Of a stretch of 64,000 nt of DNA, positions 19,530 through 28,793 are shown piece after piece. Location of the stretch: the NCBI GenBank assembly GCA_017404985.1, contig JAFRBK010000026.1, forward strand, positions 1 to 64,000, written 5' to 3'. Source of the stretch: Clostridia bacterium (GTDB lineage: Bacteria; Bacillota; Clostridia; Christensenellales; Aristaeellaceae). Under the pieces are notes generated by a model. That model was not told the DNA's origin. It saw only the letters and a list, made by a program, of their open reading frames with translations, and ran no database searches. Position 1 is the stretch's first letter, and each line of letters starts with the position of its first letter. Made by a program: the position numbers and the translations under genes.

Positions 19530-20630
19530 ATGAACCGAAACCTGAAAACAATTATTCTATTCAGCCTGGCTTTCCTCGGCGCGATGCTGGCTTCCCCGGC
19601 ATCCGCCGGGGAAGCCCCCCTGCTGCTGGAGGACGGGCGCCTGCGCGTTGCGCTGGAAAGCGCCGCTCAGCAGGAGGACCAGATTGCAATCGGACTGATT
19701 TGCACCAACCGATGCGAAACGGATGAAACCATCCATTTCCTGATTCCCCGGGTCGACGGGGAGGATACGGTCTTTGCCAGCCAATGGGCTGGCGAAGAAC
19801 TGCCTCTGCCTGCCGGCCAACAGACGGCAGTGACCCTGTCCATTCTGAAAAACACGCCGGGGGAAAAGGCGGGAACGGTATCCTTCCGGATCGGATTCCA
19901 GGGGAAGCTGTCCATCCCGATTGAAATCGACCCCGACCAACCGGGAAGCGTTCGAACGATCTCCCTGGCGGAAGCGGAAGACACCGTGTTCCGGAGCGAG
20001 ATCGAAAGCGAGTCCGGGACGGTTCCGGAACCGATCCGGATTTATGACAAGATTACGCCGGTGGAGGCCGGAAAGCTGGATTACGGCCGGGCATGGATCT
20101 GCCTGAAGACGGAAGAAGGGCTGTTTCCCTTCTGCCAGATTCCCCTGGAGGTGAACCAGCGGGGAGATGCTGAAGCTACCTACTCCGGCATGGCCTTTGT
20201 TCCGGAGGGGGATCCGGAATACCCGCTGGCCGGGAAGGAAGAAACGGCGGACGGCCGCCGAACCTTTACGACGGAGGAGATTTCCCTGACCAGCCCATCC
20301 GTGTTCTTCGCGGCGCTGAAACTGACGCTTCAGCAGGCAGACGACGGGAACTGGATCCTTCTGAAGCAGGAATACAAGTCCGACGAGCTGGGAGGAACGT
20401 ATGACTCGGCGCCCCTGGAACTGGCAGAGCAGGCGGAGGTTCTGGCCCACATTCTGGAAGACAGCCCGACGCCGCGGGAACGAGTGGACGTGCGGTCCAA
20501 GCTGCTGACATTGGACCATCCGCTGGCCCTGCAGGCCCGCCGGGCCCTGGACCTGGGCGAAATCCAGATTTACTGCGAATATTTCTTTCTTGACGATACT
20601 GACCTGGTCCATCCGCTGTATACCCCGTAA
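19530..20630 (+). CDS. Secreted protein of unknown function, 366 aa
   Basis: The signal peptide ends near ASPASAGEA (residue 27). The mature part looks like two beta-sandwich modules, similar in feel to the non-catalytic tail modules of the neighbouring C11 peptidases (TNRCETDETIHFLIPRVDGEDTVFASQWAGEE resembles a transglutaminase-like or Ig-like beta layer), but I could not establish a family. It starts 2 nt after the C11 stop and is probably an accessory to that peptidase. Confidence 0.7.
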   Translation: MNRNLKTIILFSLAFLGAMLASPASAGEAPLLLEDGRLRVALESAAQQEDQIAIGLICTNRCETDETIHFLIPRVDGEDTVFASQWAGEELPLPAGQQTAVTLSILKNTPGEKAGTVSFRIGFQGKLSIPIEIDPDQPGSVRTISLAEAEDTVFRSEIESESGTVPEPIRIYDKITPVEAGKLDYGRAWICLKTEEGLFPFCQIPLEVNQRGDAEATYSGMAFVPEGDPEYPLAGKEETADGRRTFTTEEISLTSPSVFFAALKLTLQQADDGNWILLKQEYKSDELGGTYDSAPLELAEQAEVLAHILEDSPTPRERVDVRSKLLTLDHPLALQARRALDLGEIQIYCEYFFLDDTDLVHPLYTP

Positions 20631-20756
20631 GCGGGGGAAAAGCGATGGACCTTTCTTTCCGTTTGGGGATCAGCATCCGGAAAACGGAAGGACAGCAGGG
20701 AACAGACAAACAGGAACGCCCGGCGGCGGAACCGGCGGGCTGGCGGGAGGATGGAC

Positions 20757-22631
20757 ATGCTTTCTACGGTCGCGATGATCCTGATACTGGCTGCCTTTTT
20801 TCTGGCGGCGATCATGAACCTGGCAGTGGACAGCCGATTCCGGAAAGGGCTGACCAGGTTCTCGCTTGTTTTTGCCGCCGTGGCGGGGATTTTCTTTTAC
20901 GGATACGGCTACGCATGGAAGCGGGGACTGAACCTGGTATCCCTGATCCAGGCTATGTTTGCGCTGTGCCGGGTGTTCGTCGGGGCGAACGACCTGGACA
21001 CCATTAAGGAGGCGCCGCTTTTTCAATACCCGGTTGTGCTGGCGGTGTTCTGGCTGACGCATTTTCTGGCCTACTATGTGATGGCCAGCGCGGCCATCTC
21101 CACCATCGGGCGGAAGGCGCTGTACAGGCTGCGGGCGACGCTGCTGCGGCGGGGGCCGCTGGCGCTGATCTACGGCATTCATGCCCAGTCCGTGAAATAC
21201 GGCCGCTACCTGGCCAGGGAATGGCAATGCAGTGTGGTGTTCGTGGACCAGGAATACAACGCCGTTTTCGACGAGGACATCAGCGCCTTCGGCGGCGTGG
21301 TGGAGAAGGGAGCCGACGCGCTGGCGGGAAACACGCGCTTTCTGAAACAGCTGAACATCAAGCCTGGCAAGCGGCGGATGGCACTGGTGGCGCTGAAAGC
21401 GGACGGAAGGGAAAACCTGCGATATGCCCGGGCCCTGCTGGAGGCGATGACGAAATCGGGGATCCGGCCGGACCAAACCATCCTGGTGGCCGCGGGGGCA
21501 GAAAAGGAAGCCGCCTCCATGCAGGCCATGGAAGGGGAGGGATACGGAAGCGTATACGCCTTTGACGAATACGATCTGACCGCACGATGCGCGGTTCAGG
21601 ACCATCCCCCCTGCAGCCTGATCACCTTCGACGAAAAGGGAAAGGCGACGGAGGACTTCCGGGTGGCGATCGTCGGATTCGGAATGACCGGAAGGGCGAT
21701 GCTGGCCCGGATGACGGTGAACGGGCAATTCACCGGGAGCCGGTTCCGGGCGGACGTTTTCGACCCGGCGGCGAAGAAAGGATACCTGTACCACAAGCCG
21801 ATGGCGGACCTGTACGACATCCGCTTTCACGACGCGGGCGGCGACTCGGAAGCATTCTATGCCTTCCTGGAGGAGAACCTGGCGGAAACCCGGCTGATCA
21901 TCCTCTGCACAGAATCCACGACAGAAAACCACCGGATCGCCGGAGACCTGGACGGGTGGTTCCCCGCAGGACAGAAACGGCCGCCGATCCTGCTGGCGAC
22001 GCGGGAGGATTACCAGTGGATTGACGAAAACGGGCACGAAACCAATGACCCGAAAGAGAAAGCCTATCCGGATTTCGTCGCCATGGACGCCATGGCGATG
22101 CAGGTTCACCAGATCTACTGCGAAGAGGCGGGAAGCAGGGATTCCGCGCGGGAAAACTGGCGGAAGTGCAGCTATGCCGGACGGCAGAGCAACCGGGCTT
22201 GCGCCGACTTTTTTCCCGCCGTGCTGAAGGCGGCGGGGAAGACGGAGGAACAGGTGCTGGCCGGAGAATGGCCCCCGGAGGGCGAAACGATGGAAAACCT
22301 GGCCCGGACAGAGCACCTGCGGTGGTGCGCATACGCGACGCTGGAGGGATATTCCCGCATGCCGGAGGAAACCTGGAACCGGCGGGCAGAACAATACCGG
22401 CAGGGAGCGGAGCCCGGCTTCCGGATCAGCGTGGACCGGGAGAAGCGCCAGCATGCCTGCCTGGTTTCCTGGGAGGAGCTGGAGGAACTGTCCCGGAAGG
22501 AAAACGAGGCGACGGGGGGACAGGCGGACTACCAGCAGCTGGACCGGAACAACATCCTGATTATGAGCCGCGCGATGCAGGCACGGAAACAGGCGGAAGA
22601 GGACCGAACGCATGGAAGAATATCTGTATGA
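20757..22631 (+). CDS. Channel-like membrane protein with Rossmann and RyR-like domains
   Basis: A 624-aa protein. Two N-terminal membrane helices (about 3-22 and 34-55) are followed by a pore-loop-like LVSLIQAMFALCRVFVGAND and an inner-helix-like segment (about 88-112), a layout like two-helix ion channels. Then come two RCK/TrkA-N-like Rossmann regions: LALIYGIHAQSVKYGRYLA, and VAIVGFGMTGRAML with a GxGxxG loop near residue 306. The tail (about 505-590) contains ENLARTEHLRWCAYA, resembling bacterial RyR-type domains that are thought to bind nucleotides. The ATG at 20757 has GGGAGG 6 nt upstream. It overlaps the TIR gene by 20 nt, which implies joint function. Domain calls are manual. Confidence 0.65.
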   Translation: MLSTVAMILILAAFFLAAIMNLAVDSRFRKGLTRFSLVFAAVAGIFFYGYGYAWKRGLNLVSLIQAMFALCRVFVGANDLDTIKEAPLFQYPVVLAVFWLTHFLAYYVMASAAISTIGRKALYRLRATLLRRGPLALIYGIHAQSVKYGRYLAREWQCSVVFVDQEYNAVFDEDISAFGGVVEKGADALAGNTRFLKQLNIKPGKRRMALVALKADGRENLRYARALLEAMTKSGIRPDQTILVAAGAEKEAASMQAMEGEGYGSVYAFDEYDLTARCAVQDHPPCSLITFDEKGKATEDFRVAIVGFGMTGRAMLARMTVNGQFTGSRFRADVFDPAAKKGYLYHKPMADLYDIRFHDAGGDSEAFYAFLEENLAETRLIILCTESTTENHRIAGDLDGWFPAGQKRPPILLATREDYQWIDENGHETNDPKEKAYPDFVAMDAMAMQVHQIYCEEAGSRDSARENWRKCSYAGRQSNRACADFFPAVLKAAGKTEEQVLAGEWPPEGETMENLARTEHLRWCAYATLEGYSRMPEETWNRRAEQYRQGAEPGFRISVDREKRQHACLVSWEELEELSRKENEATGGQADYQQLDRNNILIMSRAMQARKQAEEDRTHGRISV

Positions 22632-24096
22632 CGCCTTTATCAGCTACAGCCACCGGGACATGAAATGGGGCCTGTGGCTGCAGCGGAAGCTGGAGGGCTT
22701 TCACTGCCCGAAGGAAGCGGCCGGGGAAAAGGGCGGGGCCCGCAGACTGAAAATCTTCCGGGACCAGACCGACCTGACGGGCACGGAACTGACGGAATCC
22801 CTGAACAGGGAACTGGGGCACTCCCGATACCTGATTGTGATCTGCTCGCCGGCCAGCGCCGCTTCCCGATGGGTCAACGAGGAGATCCGGTCTTTCTGCG
22901 CCCTGGGGCGGAAGGACCGCATTATTCCCTTCATCGTAGCCGGGGAGCCCGCCAGCGACCGGGCGGAACTGGAATGCTTTCCGCCCATGCTGCGGGGGGA
23001 GGAACTCAGCGAGCTGCTGGGGGTCAACATCCAGGAGATTGGGAAGGACAAGGCTTTCCTGAAGACCGCGTCCGTGCTGCTGGACATCCGATTCAACCGC
23101 CTGGTGGACCGGGAAAAGCAGCGGCGGCGGAGAACGGTGCTGACCAGCACCGCCCTGACCGTGGTGATTGCGGGGGTGACAGGCTTCCTCATCTGGAGAA
23201 ACACACGGGTGACGGAAGAAAACAAGGCGCTGACTTTTGACATTTACGGGGCGGCCATGAAAACACTGCAGATGAACGAAAACCTGCAGCCGGAGGAACT
23301 GGCTTTCCTGGAGGCTTCCGCCAAGGCGGGAAACGACGAAGCCATGATTTACCTGGCGGACTGCTGCCTGCACGGGTGGGGCATGGAAGCGGACCCGGAA
23401 ACGGGTTTCCGCTGGTTCGGAAAAGCGGCAGAAAAGGGAAATACCCAGGGCATGATCGGGGTGGCCAACTGCTATCTGAACGGAACGGGAACAGAAAAAG
23501 ACTGGGGCAAAGCATTCAGCTGGTACCAGCAGGCGGCGGAGCAGGGGGATCCCGCCGCGATGTTTAACCTGGCAGGATGCTATCTGAGCGGCATCGGGAC
23601 AACGGCGGACGCGGCGAAGGCGATCGAATGGTACAAAAAGGCGGCACTGAAAGACTACGACCTGGCCATGTACAACCTGGGCGTGGGCTATCTGACAGGG
23701 ACCGGGACGGAGCCCAACGAGGAACAGGGCGTATACTGGATGCGCCGGTTTGCCGAAACCGGGAACCCGAACGGCATGTGCTACCTGGGGCTCATGTACC
23801 GGGAAGGCGCGGGCGTGGAGAAAGACCCGCAGGAAGCCTACAAATGGTTCCGGAAGGCAGCGGATGCCGGGAACCCGGACGGCATGTTCTGGGTCGGATG
23901 GTGCATCGAAAACCAGTTCGGAACAGAGAACCAGGCGCTGGAATGGTACGAGCGGGCAGCGGAAGCGGGCAACGAGGAGGCCCGGGAAGCCGCGGAAAGG
24001 ATCCGGACGAAGCGCGAGACAACAGAGGGAGACAGGATCCCGGAAGCGCCGGGATTCCTGGAAATCATGAACCGGACAAAAGAAAAACTGGAATGA
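22612..24096 (+). CDS. TIR-domain membrane protein with Sel1 repeats
   Basis: A 494-aa protein. Residues 1-150 are a TIR domain: YDAFISYSHRD, KIFRDQTDL, SRYLIVICSPAS and RWVNEEIRSF, where Glu90 or Glu91 would be the NADase glutamate. An RRRR cluster (171-174) precedes one transmembrane helix (about 175-195); by the positive-inside rule the TIR is cytoplasmic and the C-terminus outside. Residues 220-470 contain about six Sel1-like repeats (GWGMEADPETGFRWFGKAAE and similar). Bacterial TIR domains often hydrolyse or cyclise NAD+; activity here is untested. It overlaps the RyR-like channel gene, suggesting that the TIR product or state controls that partner. Confidence 0.85.
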   Translation: MEEYLYDAFISYSHRDMKWGLWLQRKLEGFHCPKEAAGEKGGARRLKIFRDQTDLTGTELTESLNRELGHSRYLIVICSPASAASRWVNEEIRSFCALGRKDRIIPFIVAGEPASDRAELECFPPMLRGEELSELLGVNIQEIGKDKAFLKTASVLLDIRFNRLVDREKQRRRRTVLTSTALTVVIAGVTGFLIWRNTRVTEENKALTFDIYGAAMKTLQMNENLQPEELAFLEASAKAGNDEAMIYLADCCLHGWGMEADPETGFRWFGKAAEKGNTQGMIGVANCYLNGTGTEKDWGKAFSWYQQAAEQGDPAAMFNLAGCYLSGIGTTADAAKAIEWYKKAALKDYDLAMYNLGVGYLTGTGTEPNEEQGVYWMRRFAETGNPNGMCYLGLMYREGAGVEKDPQEAYKWFRKAADAGNPDGMFWVGWCIENQFGTENQALEWYERAAEAGNEEAREAAERIRTKRETTEGDRIPEAPGFLEIMNRTKEKLE

Positions 24097-24124
24097 ATGT
24101 TTACAGCATGTTCACACAGGCGCG

Positions 24125-24153
24125 TTGAAGTTGCCGGTTTGAGCGTGTATAAT
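24125..24153 (+). promoter_or_regulatory. Predicted promoter of the foldase gene
   Basis: TTGAAG (24125-24130), 17-nt spacer and perfect TATAAT (24148-24153), 50 nt upstream of the start codon. Confidence 0.7.
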
Positions 24154-24202
24154 ACTTTCTGTCGGGAAAACTGACAATTGCTGATGAAACCGGAGGAAAA
24201 GA

Positions 24203-25660
24203 ATGATGATGAAACGTTTGCTCTCTCTGTTGATGGCCCTGGCGCTCGTGATGGGCTGCGCGACCGCCTTTGCCGAAGGGGATGCCGCCGCGGAAACTGC
24301 CGCTGAAGCGGCTGCGCCCGTTGTGCTCGCAACGGTGGACGGGAAAGAGATCACCGACCAGAATTCCTTTATGGTCAACCTGGTCAACTACTACCAGTCC
24401 ATGTACAGCATGTACGGGATTGACATGTCCGACCCGGAAATGATGAACTATCTGAAGGGAATCGGCCTGGACTACGCGATCGATATGGAGATCGTGTTCA
24501 ACAAGGCAGCGGAGAAAGGCTTTGACCAGTTTACGGACGAGGAGATCAAGGCTTTTGAAAAAGAAGCAACGGACTACATTGAGGAATACATTGCCAGCAT
24601 GATGTCCCAGAGCGGCCTGGCGGACGACGCTTCCGACGAGGACAAGGCTAACGCCCGCGCCGCGATTCTGGCGGACATGCAGGCCCAGGGATACAACGAG
24701 GAAGAATACATCAGTGAATCCGTGGAAGGCAGCAAAACGGAAACGATCTACAACCGGATCTATGACGATGTGACCAAGGAAATTACGGTTACCGAAGAAG
24801 ACATTACCGAATACTTCAATGACCTGGTGAAAGAGGACATGGAGCGGGCGGCCCAGGACCCGGCCGGATATCTGGCGGCTTACGAGGAATTCAAGCCCTA
24901 TCTGGAACAGCCGGAATACCTGCCCTATGCGCCTGAAACTGCCTACTATACCCCGGAAGGATACCGGGCTGTGACCCACATCCTGCTGAAGCCGGATGAC
25001 GAACTGCTGGAAACCTGGAAAGGCCTGGTCGCGAAGCTGGAGGAGCAGAACAACCCGGAAGAAGCGGCCGCTACCGACACGGAAGCGGAAACCACGCCCG
25101 AACCCACCGAAGAACCGGTGACGCAGGAAATGGTGGATGCCGCCGCCAAGGCGATCATGGACAGCCTGCAGCCCCAGATTGACGAAATCCAGAAGAAGAT
25201 TGCCGACGGCGCGAACTTCGCTGACCTGATTGCCGAATACGGCACGGATCCCGGCATGCAGACCGAAGAAAGACGGGCGAAGGGATACGAAATCCACGCG
25301 AACAGCAGCAGCTACGAAGCCAACTTCCACAAAGCCGCCATGGCCCTGGAAAAGGTCGGCGACATCAGCGAGCCCGTACTGGGACAGTCCGGCGTGCACA
25401 TTATTCAGTACCTGAAGGACGTTCCGGCCGGCGCCGTGGACCTTTCCGATGCGCTGAAGGCCATGCTGAAGGATACCCTGCTGGATGAAAAGCAGCGGGC
25501 CGCGTTCACTTCCGCCGAGCAGGAATGGAAGGCCGCCGCAACCATTGAATATACCGAAGCAGGCCTGGCCCTGAAGCAGGCGGTGGAAGCCGTTTCCGCC
25601 GCGGACGACACCACGGAGGCTCCCGCCGAAGAGACCGCTGAAGCGACGCCTGCTCCCTGA
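24203..25660 (+). CDS. Exported parvulin-type peptidyl-prolyl isomerase (PrsA/SurA-like)
   Basis: A 485-aa extracytoplasmic foldase. The signal has VMGC as a possible lipobox. A SurA-N-like helical domain (VLATVDGKEITDQNSF onward, residues 40-230) is followed by a parvulin domain: AVTHILLKPDD opens it, and ANFADLIAEYGTDPG with VLGQSGVHIIQYLKDV closes it. An acidic, low-complexity insert (EEAAATDTEAETTPEPTEEP) sits inside the parvulin domain between these halves, and an Ala/Glu/Thr tail ends the protein. It probably assists folding of the many secreted proteins encoded around it. CGGAGG precedes three in-frame ATGs; the first was kept. Confidence 0.9.
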   Translation: MMMKRLLSLLMALALVMGCATAFAEGDAAAETAAEAAAPVVLATVDGKEITDQNSFMVNLVNYYQSMYSMYGIDMSDPEMMNYLKGIGLDYAIDMEIVFNKAAEKGFDQFTDEEIKAFEKEATDYIEEYIASMMSQSGLADDASDEDKANARAAILADMQAQGYNEEEYISESVEGSKTETIYNRIYDDVTKEITVTEEDITEYFNDLVKEDMERAAQDPAGYLAAYEEFKPYLEQPEYLPYAPETAYYTPEGYRAVTHILLKPDDELLETWKGLVAKLEEQNNPEEAAATDTEAETTPEPTEEPVTQEMVDAAAKAIMDSLQPQIDEIQKKIADGANFADLIAEYGTDPGMQTEERRAKGYEIHANSSSYEANFHKAAMALEKVGDISEPVLGQSGVHIIQYLKDVPAGAVDLSDALKAMLKDTLLDEKQRAAFTSAEQEWKAAATIEYTEAGLALKQAVEAVSAADDTTEAPAEETAEATPAP

Positions 25661-25685
25661 TTTCCCCTTACGCCATGACCATTCG

Positions 25686-25718
25686 CACCTCGTTCCGGAA
25701 ACGGAGCGGGGTGTTTTT
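25686..25718 (+). terminator. Terminator of the foldase gene
   Basis: CACCTCGTTCCG pairs with CGGAGCGGGGTG (two G-U pairs) around a GAAA loop and is followed by TTTTT. Confidence 0.85.
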
Positions 25719-25730
25719 CATCCCCAAAAG

Positions 25731-26630
25731 TCAGGGGGAAACGGGGGAATCATCAAAGGGAAGATAGGACTGGGTTTTGAACATCTTTTTCAGGGTTTTA
25801 TAATGGGAATGATCCCGCCAGTGGTTGCCGATGGACGACTTGGCTGTGGAATCCACCTGCGTATCCGGCAGGGCGGCTACGAGGGCTTCCACCTCGGCGG
25901 GATCCGGTTTGATCGAGGGATTATGGCTGTTGTACTGGCTGACCCACAGCCGCTTGAGCCATGTCATCTGATGCAGGGGGCGGATATCGGTGATCCGGTT
26001 AAAGCAGATATTCAGGTCCATCAGCCGGGTGAGGGCGGGGAGGCAGGAAATATCCCGCACATCATTAAAAAAGATCTCCAGGTATTCCAGCTGCGACAGG
26101 GACGCGATCGGGGTGATATCCTGAAACTGGTTATCCACCACAATCAGCACTTTCAGGTTCGGAAGGTCCTGCAGGAAGGACAGGTCCGTGACGGCATTAT
26201 GGCCGATATCCAGGGCCTGAAGGTTCTTACAATACTTCAGGACGGAGAAATCCTCGTTGGTATGGCGGCGGGAGGCATCGGAATGGGCCGTTGAGAACGC
26301 CGTGACATCCGTGCGCACCTCATGGTCGCCCACCATCATGGTCCAGCCGAACTCAATATCCGGAAACAGTTCCGCCAGTTCCTCAATCCGGTTCCGGCGG
26401 ATCTTTGTTTTATACATATCCACCCGCTTCAGATTCGGCAGCCGGCGAAGAAAATCATAAAAGGCTTCGTATTCATCGGCGGCGACGCCGACCTTGCCCA
26501 GGTCGATTTCCTCCGCATCGACAGCGGTTTCAAAGCGCTTGAACCGGACCGTGGTTTCCGATTCGGCACGGGCGAAGGAAAAGGCGCAGCAGAGGGCCAG
26601 CAGGAGCAGAAACGACAGGGCTTTTTTCAT
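25731..26630 (-). CDS. Secreted leucine-rich-repeat protein, cassette B
   Basis: A 299-aa protein with a Sec signal (MKKALSFLLLLALCCAFSFARA). Leucine-rich repeats fill about residues 60-240 (KRVDMYKTKIRRNRIEEL, LQALDIGHNAVTDLSFLQDLPNL, LEYLEIFFNDVRDIS, LMDLNICFNRITDI). The paralogue in cassette A (4884-5879) has the same order of motifs but an apparent lipobox. The start at 26630 overlaps the Lgt-like stop by 4 nt; the longer frame upstream lies inside that gene. It is the third gene of a minus-strand operon. Confidence 0.85.
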   Translation of the reverse strand: MKKALSFLLLLALCCAFSFARAESETTVRFKRFETAVDAEEIDLGKVGVAADEYEAFYDFLRRLPNLKRVDMYKTKIRRNRIEELAELFPDIEFGWTMMVGDHEVRTDVTAFSTAHSDASRRHTNEDFSVLKYCKNLQALDIGHNAVTDLSFLQDLPNLKVLIVVDNQFQDITPIASLSQLEYLEIFFNDVRDISCLPALTRLMDLNICFNRITDIRPLHQMTWLKRLWVSQYNSHNPSIKPDPAEVEALVAALPDTQVDSTAKSSIGNHWRDHSHYKTLKKMFKTQSYLPFDDSPVSP

Positions 26631-27634
26631 ACCGGGTTTCCTCCTACGGCATCGGATTTGCGGATCAGTCGGACAGCGCAGAGGATCATCCCGACAGCGG
26701 CCAGCGCCATGACCAGATAGCACAGATCCATCCGCATCCAGGAGAGGAAGCCAATTTTCTGCTCCAGGGCGAATTCCATCGCCATGATGACACCACAGCC
26801 GAGGAGCGTTCCGCCATAGCCAAGCACAAAATCCGCGGCGGTGCGGCTTTCCCGGGGGATGCGGCGGAGGGCAACGGTGACCGCCAGAAGGAAGACCGGC
26901 AGGGCCAGCAGCTGATTGACTTTCACAAAGCCCCAGCGGAGCACCGCATCATAGCGCATAGATTCCAGGACCGCCTGGGTTCCGGCATAAAGCACCAGGA
27001 AGAACAGGGCTTTCGTGCCCGGACGGCGGGTTTTGCGGGTGGCGAGGATGACAAAAATGGCAAGGGCGGCCAGCGCTTCCAGAAAGAAGACGCCGAAACA
27101 CCAGACCTGATAATAGTTTTGAAGCCCGAAGGGGAAACGATACAGCGGGGAGGGATCCTCCCAGGTGAGAAAGGCTTTCTCCATCCAGGGATCAAACCAT
27201 TCCTCGATATCGTGGCCGTAACCGAGGCCGACCAGGGGCTCGGCCATGCGCCCGGCAAAAACCAGCAGGCCAGCGGGAACCGCGGCCGCATCCAGCACGG
27301 CACCGGCAGGGCAGCCGGAACGCTTCGCCGCGATCCATCCGGCCAGCGCAACGCCGGCCATGGCCCCGTACAGCATATAGCCGCCGGCGGTGAAATCCAG
27401 AACCGCGGCGGGGCCTTTGGCCAGATACCAGTTCAGGCAGACCAAAAAATGGCCCAGGCGGGCGAAAAGCACCGCCAGGGGAATGGACCACACGGCAAAA
27501 CGGCTCACCGTGCCGAAAGGCAGGAGGCCTTTTTTCTCCCTTGCATGCATCCACAGGAGGCAGACCGCCGCGCCGGCAGCGAGGCAAAGCCCATAAGGAT
27601 ACAGGACAACAGGTCCCAGACGGATGGCATTCAT
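26627..27634 (-). CDS. Lgt-like multi-pass membrane protein, cassette B
   Basis: A 335-aa membrane protein and the clearest Lgt relative of the three. It opens with MNAIRLGPVVLYPYGLCLA, the typical Lgt start, then has ARLGHFLVC, GGYMLYGAMAG in place of the HGG loop, FAGRMAEPLVG in place of GRIGNFxNG, ESMR, and FVKVNQLLALPVFLL matching the late MGQILSLP helix. The loop His is Tyr, the signature Asn is Glu and the signature Glu is lost, so a changed or regulatory role is likely. GGAGGAG lies 8 nt before the ATG at 27634, 4 nt past the preceding stop. Confidence 0.7.
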   Translation of the reverse strand: MNAIRLGPVVLYPYGLCLAAGAAVCLLWMHAREKKGLLPFGTVSRFAVWSIPLAVLFARLGHFLVCLNWYLAKGPAAVLDFTAGGYMLYGAMAGVALAGWIAAKRSGCPAGAVLDAAAVPAGLLVFAGRMAEPLVGLGYGHDIEEWFDPWMEKAFLTWEDPSPLYRFPFGLQNYYQVWCFGVFFLEALAALAIFVILATRKTRRPGTKALFFLVLYAGTQAVLESMRYDAVLRWGFVKVNQLLALPVFLLAVTVALRRIPRESRTAADFVLGYGGTLLGCGVIMAMEFALEQKIGFLSWMRMDLCYLVMALAAVGMILCAVRLIRKSDAVGGNPV

Positions 27635-27638
27635 CGGA

Positions 27639-28562
27639 TTACTCCTCCGCCGCGGAGGCAAAATAAATCAGGTCGGAGATCGGACGGCTGTTCGACGTTT
27701 TATGAATCAGCTTTCCGTTCACCAGCACATGGGAGGAACCGCCGCCGTCCAGATTATAAGCATATTTGCATTCCGGGAAGAGCTCCATGACATAGCGGGC
27801 CAGCTCCTGCAGGTTCATGCCGAGGCCGTTGCCGCCGTCAATTTCCACAATGGCGTATTTCAGATGGTCCAACTGGCAGATGCAGACCCGCTGGGTTGCC
27901 AGGATGGCTTCATGCTCCGGGCACTTGCTGACCTCCTGCATTTCCCCGTCGACAACCAGCGCGGGGCCGAAGGTGAAGGTGTTCACAGCGGTGAGGCCCT
28001 CGCTTTCCATCTGCGCGAGATGGGCCGCCATATCCGCACTGGAGGCCTGGGGAACGATAGAGAAATCTCCCGCGTCGTCGATGACCAGCACATCCCGGGG
28101 ATGCTTCTGGCTGTCCAGCATATCGCGATAAAACACGCCCTGGCGGATGACATAGCCGAAGTCATAGGTATATTTAATGAAATCCGCGTTCATCGCCACG
28201 ACGGCATTGACGCTGACTGCCATATCCTTGGAACGGGCCAGGGACGGATCCTCATAGGATTCCTTGCTCATGGTGGTCCGCAGCTGGGAGGGATCCGCGA
28301 TCTCGATCACGATCCAGCGGCAGGTGGTTTTATCAGCGCTGGATTTCGGCTTCCTGGCTTTGGAATGCACCGTGACATGGATCGACTCATCCTGGTACTC
28401 ATTCTTCGAGAGCCATCCATCCGGGTTGATTTCCCTCCCGTGAACGGACATATCCAGGCCCAGCGGTTTGACTTCCGCCACGGCGGGGGAGGAAATCAGC
28501 AGGGGCAGGGCCAGCAGCATCAGGACAGCGATGATCCAGCGGATCCGGTTTGCATTCTTCAT
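27639..28562 (-). CDS. Secreted phosphodiester glycosidase-like protein (NAGPA domain), cassette B
   Basis: A 307-aa exported protein. The signal is MKNANRIRWIIAVLMLLALPLL up to about residue 28 (SSPAVA). The NAGPA-type domain shows DPSQLRT, VVAMNADFI, GYVIRQGVFYRD, DDAGDFSI, NTFTFGPALVVDGE, QRVCICQLD and NLDGGGSSHV. AMNADF replaces the AINGD of its paralogues. The ATG at 28562 is chosen as the natural signal-peptide start; the frame extends upstream past the promoter. It is the first gene of the minus-strand cassette and is divergent from cassette C. Confidence 0.85.
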   Translation of the reverse strand: MKNANRIRWIIAVLMLLALPLLISSPAVAEVKPLGLDMSVHGREINPDGWLSKNEYQDESIHVTVHSKARKPKSSADKTTCRWIVIEIADPSQLRTTMSKESYEDPSLARSKDMAVSVNAVVAMNADFIKYTYDFGYVIRQGVFYRDMLDSQKHPRDVLVIDDAGDFSIVPQASSADMAAHLAQMESEGLTAVNTFTFGPALVVDGEMQEVSKCPEHEAILATQRVCICQLDHLKYAIVEIDGGNGLGMNLQELARYVMELFPECKYAYNLDGGGSSHVLVNGKLIHKTSNSRPISDLIYFASAAEE

Positions 28563-28626
28563 GGCTTCAATCGGGTTCCTTTCCGGGAAATTCAGGCCTG
28601 CCGGACTGCAGGCCACATTGCTCTTT

Positions 28627-28656
28627 ACTATACCATATTCGGGCGGATCCTCACAA
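28627..28656 (-). promoter_or_regulatory. Predicted promoter of cassette B
   Basis: On the minus strand TTGTGA (28656-28651), an 18-nt spacer and TATAGT (28632-28627), about 65 nt upstream of the start. It lies in the 231-nt divergent region shared with cassette C, where a plus-strand promoter was not clear. Confidence 0.5.
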
Positions 28657-28793
28657 GCACCGGAAAAAGAAACGCGAAAAAAACCGGAAAAGGAAAACAA
28701 GGGGAAAATGTCGAATAAGAATTATTTGGGTTGGTATTGCCCGGGAAACCGGGAAACAGACCAAAACCGGCCCACAGGGAGAGAACGGAGACC

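Noticed and set aside
17200-24096. The C11 peptidase as an intracellular caspase-like effector of the TIR system
   Set aside because: The C11 protein has a clear signal peptide and would be outside the cell, so a direct TIR-activated effector role is not supported.
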